Positions 26,501 to 33,407 of a stretch of 64,000 nucleotides of DNA are shown here, in pieces. This DNA comes from Tribonema minus (Eukaryota; Sar; Xanthophyceae; Tribonematales; Tribonemataceae): the NCBI GenBank assembly GCA_017506865.1, contig JAFCMP010000005.1, forward strand, positions 186,001 to 250,000, read 5' to 3'. Each line of letters starts with the position of its first letter. The stretch's first letter is position 1. Both the position numbers and the translations under genes were made by a program. The notes beneath the pieces were generated by a model. It saw nothing but the letters and a program-made list of their open reading frames with translations. It did not search any database and was not told where the DNA came from.

Positions 26501-29500
26501 AAGCGTCAACAAGACAGACCATCAGTCCTTCAATACAGCCTAAAGACGGGGGGCAGGGCAGCAGTGCTCAGCGGTGCGCACCTGCAGGCGCGCGAGCGCC
26601 GCGGCGACGGTCGCCGGCGCGGGTGGCGGCGGCGGCGGCAGCGCGCCGCCCGCCTCCTCCGCCGCCATCGCCGCGTCCGCGGCGTCCTCCAGCAGCATGT
26701 CGTCGACCGCGGCGCCGAGGCCCGCGACGCCGAGCACGGCCGCGCTCGCCGCGCCGGCGCCGCGCGCGCTCTCGGCGACGGCGCTCGCGAGCCGCGCGCC
26801 GCCCCACGACACGCGCGACGAGTTGTACGCGCGCGGCAGGCGCGTGAGGCCGGCGGCGCGCGGCGGCGCGGCGGCGGCGGCGGCGCGCGGCGACGCGACG
26901 GGGGAGGAGGGGAAGCTGGCGCTCGCGCGCGCCGCCTCCGCGCGCGCGGCGTCGAGGGTCTCCGCGATGAGCGCCTCGCGCGTCTCAAGGAGGCAGCGCT
27001 CCGCGGCGGCGTCGAGGAAGCGCGTGGTGTGCGCGTCCACGCAGAGCGCGCGCTGCGGCGGCGGCGCGTGGAGGGAGGTGGAAACGGTGAGGCCGCAGCT
27101 GCGGGATGGAGCACTCACTGCTCAGTGGCCGGTTCACTGTTGCAGCGCACAGCATGCCACGCGGCGCTGTGTCAGAGCGTGCGCACGCGGCGCGTTATGG
27201 GGTGTGTGTAAGGGGAGACTGCACGCTTGCGCGCGGCGGGGCGAGAGCGCGCTGCGCCTGCGATGGCCCCTGCTCATGAGGCGGGCAGAACTGTTTCAGT
27301 GGTGCTGCATTGGCCCCGCCTCCAAGTAAGCGACAGCTCAGGCGGTGCCTCCGCACGCGCTGTGGCAGCTGCGGCAGACCATGATGTGCAGTCACGATGG
27401 AGATAATCCACACACGATACACTAGTGAAATCGTGATGGCAGCGCCTGCGCGCCCTCTGCAGCGATGACACATTTCAAAGTCAACAGAATCCGATATGCT
27501 TGTTGTAGCCTATGGCAGTCAGATGCTCATTGCCGTTAGCACGCTGGACGGTTACGGCAGTTGCACTTGCCAGTACACATACCACGATACAGTCGCTTCT
27601 AGCAGCACACGACCGGCGTCAGTCTTGTGTTGCATTGATAACCTTGACGTCTACCTCTGATGATGTGGATTCAACAGGCTAGTGAGTAGCAGCTCTCTAT
27701 GGACACTCGTCGCACCTGAGCGCTGGGCATGGCGGCAGCGGACGCGCCGGCAGACCACGACGTGCAGCTCACCATGTGCATTTGGAAATCCACGCAATAG
27801 ACAAGTGAAGTCGCGATGGCAGCGTCCACGCGCACTCCGCAGCAACGCCACACTTCAAAGTTCATCAGAATGCAAAAAAAACAAACTTGTCACACCTGAG
27901 CACTGGCCATAGCGGCGGCGGAAGCGCCGGCACCGGGCACATCCTCGTCTAGCACAAACTCCACCCACGCCTGCAGCAGCCTGCTGCCGCTGCCGGCGCC
28001 GCCGTCGTCGCCGCCGCCGCCCTCCTGCGCCGCCGCCGCCACCGCCGCCTTGTGCAGCACGCGCAGCAGCGCGACCATCGCCGCGCAGCGCAGCGCCGGC
28101 GCCGCCGCCGGGTCCGCCCACGCCGCCGCCTCCGCGCCCGCCGCTGCCGCCGCCGTGCCGTGCAGCAGGCAGCGCAGCAGCGCGCGCATCGCCGGCAGCA
28201 GGTGCGCGCGCGCCGCCCACGGCGCGACCGCCGCCAGGCCGTCCGCCGCTGCCGCAAGCGCCGCCTCGTCGCCTTCCGCCGCCGGCGCCGCCGCCGCTGC
28301 CGCCAGCGCCAGCGCGCAGGGCGCCACGGAGCTCGGCAGCGGCGCCAGCGGCGGCGGCTGCTTGCGCAGGAACTCCTCGAGCGCGGGGTCCTGGCAGTGT
28401 ACGGAGCTGACGGCGCGCGTCTGGATGCGCAGCGCCATGCCGCCGGCGACTGACGCCGCCGCCGCCGCCGCCGCCGCGGCGACGGTGGGCGTGCCTGCGG
28501 TCGGTGCGGAGAGGGCACGAGGGACGGGAGATCGGGGCGGCGCTTGTTGTGAGGCGGGGCGGTGGCTGTTGCCATGCGCTGCCGCGTCTTGGGCGACGCA
28601 GATGAGTGTGAAGTGAGCGATGGGGTATCTGTGAGCACCGAGTGGTGTTGCGCGGGCAAGCAGGAGCTGCGGGCAGGGGGGCACGGTAGCAGACGGGGAA
28701 TCGCTGAGCTTTGCGAGCAGTCGCTTGCCGGTGGGAGCAGGCGGGCGGCAGCTGCAGCAGGCCTGACCCTAGCCTGAGCATAGTGCAAACCCTGCCTGGC
28801 ATGCTAACCTTAAACCTACCCGGCAGTCACAGAAGGTCATGACGCATGAAACGCAAACCCTATTTGGCCCGTACCTGGCGAAACTGACACGGTCGCGGCA
28901 AACCAAACCCTAGACAAAGCCTAACGCAAACCCTACCTGGCGATGCTGACACGGATGAGGGGGTTGCAGCAGGCCTAACCCTAAACTGAGCCCAATGCAA
29001 ACCCTACCTGGCGATGCTAAACCTAACCCTGCTTGAAGTCAACAGAATCATGTCGCATCAGACGCAAACCCTACCTGGCAATGGTGACGCGGAGGAGGGG
29101 GTCACAGCAGGCCTAAACCTCCACTGAGCCTAACCCGAACCCTACCTGGCGAAACTGACGGTCGCGGCAAACCAAACCCTAAACTGAGCCTACTGCAATC
29201 CCTACCCGGCGATGCTGACACGGAGGAGGGGGTGGCAGCAGGCCTAACCCTAACCTGAGCATAGCGCGAACCCTACCTGGCGATGCTCACCGTAACCCTA
29301 ACCCGAAGTCACGACGCATCAAACGCAAACCCTACCTGGCGACGCTGACACGGAGGAGGGGGTCGCGGGCGACGTGAAGGTGCCGCTGCCGGCGGTGGGC
29401 GTGCCGGCGTCCAGCGACTCGCCCTCCAGCCCCGCCTGCGTGACGCGCAGCGGCAGCATGTGCACGCCGTCCTCCAGCAGCGCTCCGTTCCTGGTAAGGT

Positions 29501-32500
29501 AGGCATGTAGGATTGGCATTAGTGTTAGGGTTACGCAGGTGCGATGCGCGCAGCGGCAGCATGTGCACGCCGTCCTCCAGCAGCGCTCCGTTCCTGGTAG
29601 GGTAGGTATGTAGGGTTAGCATCAGGGTTATTGAGGCGCTCCGTTCCTGGTAGGGTAGGTATGTAGGGTTAGCATCAGGGTTATTGAGACGCAATGTGAC
29701 TCGCCCTCCAGCCCCGCCTGCGTGACGCGCAGCGGCAGATGTGCAGCACGCCGTCCTCCAGCAGCGCTCCGTTTCTGGTACAATGTAGGTATGAAGGATT
29801 GAATTAGGGTTGGGGTTAGCGAGGCGCGATGCACAGCAGCGTTTGAATTAGGGTTACTGAGGCGAGACGCGCAGCGGCGGCATGTGCACGCCGTCCTCCA
29901 GCAGTGCTCCGTTCCTGGAAGGGGTAGGTATGTAGGGTTACATGAAGGTTAGCTTTATCCAGGTGCGAGACGCGGCGGCAGCATGTGCACGCCGTCCTTC
30001 CAGCAGCGCTCCGTTCCTGGTGGGGTAGGCAAGTAGGTTTAGCATTAGGGTTAGGGCTACCCATATGCGAGGTGCAGCGGCAGCATTTGAATCAGGGTCA
30101 GCTATGCGTGATGCACAATGCAGTATGTTCACGTCATCCTCCAGCAGCGCTCCGCTCCTGACGGGGCAAGTAGGATCGCATGAGGGTAAGGGTTACACGG
30201 GTGCGACCCTCGCAGCGGTGGCATGTGCACGCCCATGGTAACGTAGGCTAGCGTTAGGGCTAGGGGTGCAGCAGCGCTCCACTCTGGGCAGGCGCAGGTA
30301 CGGTCAGTGGGACGCGATGCGCATTGCTGCACTTGCATGCCATCCTCCGGCGACGCTGCGTTCCTGGTGGGCCTAGGCAGTGCTAGTGTCAGGGGCGGAG
30401 TCGGCAAGCCGCATCGAGCATGGCTGCTGCCACCCGACCGCGGCTCTCCAACTCCCGCCGTCGCCGTCAGCTGAGCAGCAGCAGCGTGGCGGCGTCCTGC
30501 AGCAGTGCTCCACGTCTGGCGATAGCAAGCATCAGCCTCAGAATCGGAGGTACTAGGGTGGGCAGGGTGCGTCAAACACGACCACCACCAGATAGCGCTA
30601 CATAGAACAGCATTAGCTTCTTCCGCCGAGTGGCGCATTCATTCCGCACCTGAGCAGCGGCAGCGCGGCGGCGCCCAGCACCTCCTCCACGGCGTCCTCC
30701 GCCTGCGCCTTCCCGAAGCGGCTCGTCTTGCGCTTGCAGTGCACGTGGTAGACGGTGAACACCAACCTGTGGCGCTCCGCGAGCCGCCCCGGCAGGCGCA
30801 CCTTGACCTCGTCGCAGCCCTGCGGCGCGAATGTGTGGTGCGAGACCGTCGACACGTACTCGCCCGCGAACGCGCCGCCGCCGCGCCGGTGCGCGTAGAC
30901 CGCAGGCAGCGCCGCGCCCCACGCGCCCTCGCCGCCGCCGCCCTCCTCGCGCAGCTCCACCGCGACGGCGAGGTTCCTGTGGCGCATGCGCTCGAGCCCC
31001 TCCACGTACACGTACAGGTGGTTGCGGTACGCGGCGTGCATGTGGCCGAGGCCGCCGCCGCCGCCGCGCTGCGCCGCCGCCGCGCCCTGCAGCGGCAGGT
31101 ACTGCACCTCGCGCACGAGGCGCTCCGCCGGGACGGCCAGCGCGTCCGCGTCCGCGAGCACGGGGTCCACGAGCACGTCGCCGCCGCCGTCGGCGCCCCA
31201 CGCGTGCGGCGGCGCGGCGGCGTCGGGGCGCGCCGCGCCCGCGAGCAGCGCCGCCGCGCCCGTCGCGCCGACCGGCTCCGCGGTGCAGTGGAAGCGGCCG
31301 TCGAGCGCGGCGAAGGCCTTGGCGCGCGGCCCGTCGGCGGCGCTCGCGTCCATCACCGCGCACATGAGCGCCTCCTCGCTCAGCGCCTCCGCCTGCTTGT
31401 ACAGCTGCACGGCGCGCTCGCCGGCGGCGACGGCGCCGCCGCCGCCGCTGCTGCCGCCGCCGGCTGCCGCGAGCGGCGCCGCGCCGAAGCCCACGGGCTG
31501 GCGGTAGCGCCAGAGGCGCGTGGCCGCCTCGAGCGCGTCCGCCTCGACCTTCTTGCCCTTGCCCTTGGCGTAGGGCATGAGGACGGTGTCGGGGTCGCCC
31601 TGTAGAACTTTGGTCACCTGCAGGGGGAAGGGGGGGAGGGTCGAGCGGCGCGTTTGCAGAGGCCTGTGATTACCCCCCCAGTCCCCACCCCGTTGTGTTT
31701 CAGGTCGGGGGCTACGCGGAGGTGGTGCGGGATGCAGCACAGGGGGCTCCTGGGGGGCCGGTGCCTTGGTGTCAGCGTTAGCGAGCTCCTCATGGGGACA
31801 AGTAGTGTGCTCTGTGTGGTGGTACCGTGGTGGCAGCGTTGTACTGCATCCTGCAGTACATTCCTCTTTTCGGTGGCTTGGCGGTGCCCTTCTCCCCTGG
31901 AGTTACTGCGTCACGTTCGTGTGCTTGTGGCTGCGCCGCAGTTCGCCGTGCAGTTCGCTATGCGCGAGGGGGAAAGGTGTCGTGCTTTGCCGCGCACGAG
32001 TGTCTGCCGTACGCGACAACAGATATCTGAAGAACCAGTTTTCAGAAGGTGGACAAGTACTGTAACGCAGGCAAGTTTTGAGCGTTGCTGCAACTGGAGG
32101 CTGCAGCAGGTGGTGTCAGTCTGGTGTGTTCGTGTTCAGTTTGTGAAGCCACTTTACTGCCGGCTCATGGTCATCAATGTGCTTGCCGGCGGATTGTGCA
32201 GTGACTCTAATCCTAACCTTAGCCCTAACCCTGATCCTAACCCTAGTCCTAAACACGATACTCAGGAGCATCAGGACTGCGTGCTTGACACGCAGACAGA
32301 CGCAAGCGCTTCTGCTCTGATACCCAAGAGAGCCTTCAGGCTTTGCTGTGATGCTTGTCAGAGCTACAATCCTCGATCTCTCCTTGAATTTTTCTGCAGC
32401 ATGCTTGCGCTTGCCGCCACCGCCACTTCAGCTCCAGCACGCCGAGCTGCACTGCCTACCAGGGGCATGTTGAAATCACGCAATGCGCGGAGTATTGTTG

Positions 32501-33407
32501 CACCGTGCCAGGGCAACAAAGCTCACTTGAACTGCTGCCTGACTGGCAGCACAAAGTTAAATCTTTTGAAGTCGTGAGGCAAACTTCAACAACCCACCTG
32601 CAGCACGAGGTACAGGCGCTCCACAGGGTGCGCCGGGTCCACAGCAAACAGAGCGCGCCGCGCGCATGCCACGGGCACCTCCGCCGTACTCCCCGCAGCT
32701 CCATTCTCCCCCGCCCTGTACAGGAGAGCGAACGCGCGCCGCTGCTGCTCGCTCGTCAGGTCGAACCTGAACGTCTCGCTGACGCGTCCGCTGTTCCTCC
32801 TGTCCAGCTCGAAGCCCTTCTTGGTGGGCTTCCCCTCTATGCGGTACATGGTCAGGCTGCAGAACAGCGGCTCCGGCTCCCCCACCCCAAACACCAGCTT
32901 GTTGCAGTCCACCTTGAGCCACGTGAAGTGGGAGGGCCTGTCTCCAAGCAGCGCGCGCAGGTCATGTGGAGGCAGCTTGCGATAGGTGCTTGGTGTGCCA
33001 GAGTAGGTTGGGCAGTACTGCTGCAGCAACCGCACCTCTGGCGTGTCACTATCAGTGCCCTCAGGCACCTCCTCCTCGTCGCCGACAGCCTCGCCATTGC
33101 CCGTGACCGCGTCAATGGGATAGCGTGGCGGCGGCAACAAAGTTCGAGCGACCCGAGGCACCAAAGCATCGGAGTACCGCCCCACGACGACGGTCCTGAA
33201 GTCTCTAGTGAACTCATCCAGAGCGGTCACTAGCTGAGGTGTGCACTCCGCTTCGGAGAGCGCTGGGATGCCTATGCTCCTAGCTCTAGGGGAGACCTCT
33301 ATCTCGAGATCATTTTCAGGGAAAGTGAAAGCAGCCAAGGAATGCAGATGGTCGCCGGCAGGCCCTTCCACTTGAGGCGGCTGCTGCTGCTTCACAGCAG
33401 CTGGCAT
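5567..33407 (-). CDS. DOCK-C/D (zizimin)-like Rho-family guanine nucleotide exchange factor, 24 exons
   Basis: Predicted role: exchange of GDP for GTP on a Rac/Cdc42-type GTPase at membranes, controlling actin. Exons (-): 33407-32598, 31617-30650, 29490-29336, 28494-27896, 27052-26582, 25774-25648, 24946-24583, 23914-23748, 22520-22281, 20890-20737, 20330-19901, 19341-19192, 17968-17607, 17022-16911, 16152-16033, 15339-15152, 14816-14639, 14023-13836, 13100-12926, 11535-11248, 10258-10097, 7869-7615, 6750-6432, 5724-5567. The sum is 7140 nt (2379 residues plus stop) and all 23 junctions agree in phase with GT-AG. Domains in order: DOCK N-terminal region (1-270), DHR-1/C2 (about 440-590), helical scaffold (about 600-1860), DHR-2 (about 1870-2370). 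Resemblance to DOCK6-11 and plant SPIKE1 is clear throughout by eye. The N-terminal match to zizimins (FPENDLEIEVSPR) favours DOCK-C/D. The start at 33407 is the first Met in the first exon; a further upstream exon is possible. Ala and Gly runs from GCC/GGC repeats lengthen it beyond SPIKE1. Confidence 0.9.
6290..7545 (-). repeat. Exon-edge copies around DOCK exons 22 and 23
   Basis: 6290-6345 resembles the donor edge of exon 23 (main copy 6425-6480). About 6865-6925 and 7025-7085 are copies of the acceptor edge of exon 23, with splice site and some 45 nt of exon (reading VNGGATEVA in the gene frame). 7440-7545 is a degraded copy of an internal and 3' part of exon 22 (codons around REEVAAGIDRR). 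Confidence 0.7.
7950..8605 (-). repeat. Seven acceptor-edge copies of DOCK exon 22 in TTAGGG-like DNA
   Basis: Short copies (about 20-35 nt) of the start of exon 22 occur near 7965, 8005, 8100, 8175, 8295, 8405 and 8570. Each retains CAG then GCGCACGGCACC in gene sense. Between them the plus strand is degenerate TTAGGG, so in gene sense each acceptor copy is preceded by CCCTAA-type pyrimidine-rich DNA containing CTAAC. Confidence 0.85.
8695..9975 (-). repeat. Donor-edge copies of DOCK exon 21 (about six)
   Basis: Copies of the exon 21 3' end with its GT donor lie near 8695-8765, 8985-9035, 9375-9420, 9555-9605, 9725-9790 and 9910-9975, downstream of the true edge at 10097 in gene sense. The core is the sense equivalent of the STPFTSSGK codons plus GTGCG/GTGAG. 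The copy closest to the exon is nearly identical and the far ones (9375, 8985) are badly eroded, suggesting serial duplication outward or repeated renewal near the exon. Confidence 0.8.
10360..10800 (-). repeat. Acceptor-edge copies of DOCK exon 21 (three)
   Basis: Near 10370-10445, 10561-10630 and 10738-10790 the exon 21 start is copied with its acceptor (codons for VLPDSAD and ADPACVNAFVK). The first is almost perfect over 70 nt; the third is reduced to fragments. TTAGGG-like DNA follows on the plus strand. Confidence 0.8.
10926..11025 (-). mobile_element. GTAC-retroposon copy 1 (100 bp, 5'-truncated, subfamily B)
   Basis: This minus-oriented copy has the common 3' end (GGGCTTTTTCGCGCCC then GAGCGAGAATTAATAAAAA) and lies in DOCK intron 20. 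It is flanked by AAGTAC at 10920-10925 and 11026-11031, a probable target-site duplication. It shares an extra AAGCTTCAAGTT-like block with the copy at 58864. Confidence 0.8.
11070..12215 (-). repeat. Exon 20 edge copies (one donor-side, four acceptor-side)
   Basis: 11070-11125 duplicates the donor-side end of exon 20 (main 11248-11300). Acceptor-side copies near 11630-11712, 11820-11905, 11985-12060 and 12125-12190 repeat the codons for YSESLAVARTERDYKSMEKS, with decreasing similarity away from the exon. The middle ones keep the AG acceptor and an open frame. Real exon 20 lies between the two groups. Confidence 0.8.
12445..12880 (-). repeat. Donor-edge copies of DOCK exon 19 (about five)
   Basis: Copies of the exon 19 3' end (codons for ARLGEACLPILAQQ plus the GTATGGGGGTATG donor) lie near 12450-12510, 12555-12610, 12660-12710, 12745-12800 and 12850-12885. 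Two of them also share about 60 nt of downstream intron, including a CAACTTCAACT-type block, so the duplicated unit spans exon end, donor and proximal intron. Confidence 0.8.
13255..13705 (-). repeat. Edge copies flanking DOCK intron 18 and a perfect telomere-like array
   Basis: 13255-13345 copies the acceptor edge of exon 19 (codons GIGG-PDLLRERCAAEAAAH). 13660-13705 copies the donor edge of exon 18. Between them, 13488-13527 is a perfect CCCTAA array on the plus strand. Confidence 0.75.
13488..13527 (+). repeat. Perfect 40-nt CCCTAA (telomere-type) array
   Basis: There are six and two-thirds uninterrupted units of CCCTAA inside DOCK intron 18, G-rich in the gene's sense strand. It is interstitial: coding exons flank it on both sides. 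Confidence 0.95.
14330..14590 (-). repeat. Donor-edge copies of DOCK exon 17 (three)
   Basis: Near 14330-14405, 14440-14490 and 14540-14590 the exon 17 end (codons for RCAHVFSATELPMQ) is repeated with the CAG-GTGAG donor and about 40 nt of intron (a GAGTCACTC / ACTCTAC block). Confidence 0.8.
15420..16215 (-). repeat. Acceptor-edge copies of DOCK exons 16 and 15
   Basis: 15420-15495 repeats the exon 16 start (codons for VRSVEDAVTCIAPLERSLA) with acceptor; 15635-15680 is a weaker relative. 16180-16215 repeats the exon 15 start (codons around DVVALESG) with acceptor. Confidence 0.7.
18090..19130 (-). repeat. Intron 12: acceptor-edge copies of exon 13 and donor-edge copies of exon 12
   Basis: Acceptor-side copies of exon 13 (codons VVLRSLAVLVDDCS) lie near 18090-18160, 18265-18345 and 18425-18515. 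Donor-side copies of exon 12 (codons for ASKWMCHQAQ and the GTGGGCAGG donor) lie near 18745-18785, 18880-18955 and 19020-19110. The two groups do not mix: each stays on its own side of the intron. Confidence 0.82.
20465..20655 (-). repeat. Intron 10 edge copies
   Basis: 20465-20525 copies the acceptor edge of exon 11 (codons YQTVAACQCVAAMY). 20577-20655 copies the donor edge of exon 10 (codons AVKAQGLALLRGLLMQHAYD). Both are close to identical to the true edges. Confidence 0.82.
20960..22215 (-). repeat. Intron 9: acceptor-edge copies of exon 10 and donor-edge copies of exon 9
   Basis: Five or six acceptor-side copies of exon 10 (SVEAHWLA codons) start near 20975, 21110, 21235, 21355 and 21470, each about 115 nt apart and sharing a TTGAAGT-containing block, so the repeat unit spans exon start, acceptor and intron. 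Donor-side copies of exon 9 lie near 21800-21870, 22040-22095 and 22145-22215. Confidence 0.82.
22620..23690 (-). repeat. Intron 8: acceptor-edge copy of exon 9 and five donor-edge copies of exon 8
   Basis: 22620-22700 resembles the Ala-rich start of exon 9. Donor-side copies of exon 8 (codons for QAKQIARDGGTGGG and the donor) lie near 23035-23080, 23110-23160, 23255-23315, 23345-23385 and 23590-23670. All but the last include an AACTTCAAC (plus-strand) block at a similar distance. Confidence 0.78.
25440..25980 (-). repeat. Three copies around DOCK exon 6
   Basis: Exon 6 (25648-25774) is flanked by a partial copy of its 3' half at about 25440-25590 and by a copy of its acceptor half at about 25880-25975. 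Only the middle copy has both splice sites and the right phase. The true exon is weakly conserved (Pro/Ala-rich), so it rests on splice signals, phase and position. Confidence 0.65.
27700..27785 (-). repeat. Donor-edge copy of DOCK exon 4
   Basis: The stretch repeats the end of exon 4 (codons around GASAAAMASAQ) with its CAG-GTG donor. A fainter relative sits near 27360-27400. Confidence 0.65.
28860..29330 (-). repeat. Donor-edge copies of DOCK exon 3 with sense TTAGGG-like DNA
   Basis: About five copies of the exon 3 end (codons TPSSVSAS and the GTAGGGTTTGCG donor) recur every 60-130 nt, separated by CCCTAA-like DNA on the plus strand, i.e. G-rich in gene sense. Here the donor hexamer GTAGGG itself resembles the telomere unit. 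Confidence 0.8.
29540..30370 (-). repeat. Acceptor-edge copies of DOCK exon 3 (about nine)
   Basis: Copies of the exon 3 start (codons NGALLEDGVHMLPLR) with acceptor lie near 29545, 29635, 29700, 29750, 29870, 29980, 30125, 30275 and 30340. Plus-strand TTAGGG-like DNA between them places CCCTAA-type tracts before each acceptor in gene sense. Some copies are cut-down head-to-tail pairs. Confidence 0.82.
30650..31617 (-). other. DOCK exon 2: DHR-1 (C2-like lipid-binding) domain
   Basis: The C-terminal half of this 968-nt exon reads RNHLYVYVEGLERMRHRNLA, then VSTVSHHTFAPQGCDEVKVR, then RHRLVFTVYHVHCKRK, and ends in LPLLR. That is the DHR-1 order: 'lYvYp.......rNi.v.vel', the pocket strand, and 'h.lfTfyHvsc..k', then the 'ylPLl.dG' strand completed by exon 3 (NGALLEDGVHMLPLRV). 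In known DOCK proteins this domain binds phosphoinositides. The middle carries Ala/Gly-rich insertions. A 288-codon open frame on the plus strand is a shadow of this GC-rich exon. Confidence 0.85.
32598..33407 (-). other. DOCK exon 1: N-terminal DOCK region
   Basis: This exon holds 270 codons, phase 0 at the donor. It contains FPENDLEIEVSPRARSIGIP and later TWLKVDCNKLVFG, EPLFCSLTMYRIEG and ETFRFDLTSEQQRRA, the order seen in zizimin N-terminal regions (a 'first-layer' beta segment followed by a short C2-like strand pattern). The exon closes on RLYLVLQ and the next opens VTKVLQGD, reproducing the 'lvikiekvLQqGd' stretch of DOCK6-8; this pins the junction. The sequence upstream of the Met stays open for a short way, so the true start is not certain. 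Confidence 0.85.

Larger units (their letters stand above)
14639..28494 (-). other. DOCK exons 4-17: helical (ARM-like) scaffold
   Basis: Fourteen exons encode helix-rich sequence aligning by eye with the SPIKE1/DOCK scaffold. Exon 4 contains VSSVHCQDPALEEFL; exon 8 has YAGVLLGMILKSLCLRACAE; exon 9 ends in repeats of the LRDLLAV type; exons 10-11 read ALLRGLLTQHAYDAR joined to YQTDAARQCVAAMYLPLVHL, a strong match to the 'hefDaRYq....q..iA.lYfPlv' motif. Exon 13 has LLHALFARQSEPCLARAF. Exons 6, 12, 14 and 15 are short (127, 150, 112 and 120 nt) and rest on splice sites plus phase. Poly-Ala runs encoded by GCC repeats occur in exons 4, 7, 9, 11, 13 and 16. Confidence 0.75.

Noticed and set aside
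30739-31605. 288-codon plus-strand open frame opposite DOCK exon 2
   Set aside because: Arg/Ala-rich shadow of a GC-rich coding exon whose minus-strand reading matches DHR-1.
31654-32577. 307-codon plus-strand open frame inside DOCK intron 1
   Set aside because: Low-complexity, contains translated telomere-like DNA, has no family resemblance and lies opposite a well-supported intron; long chance frames are expected at this GC content.
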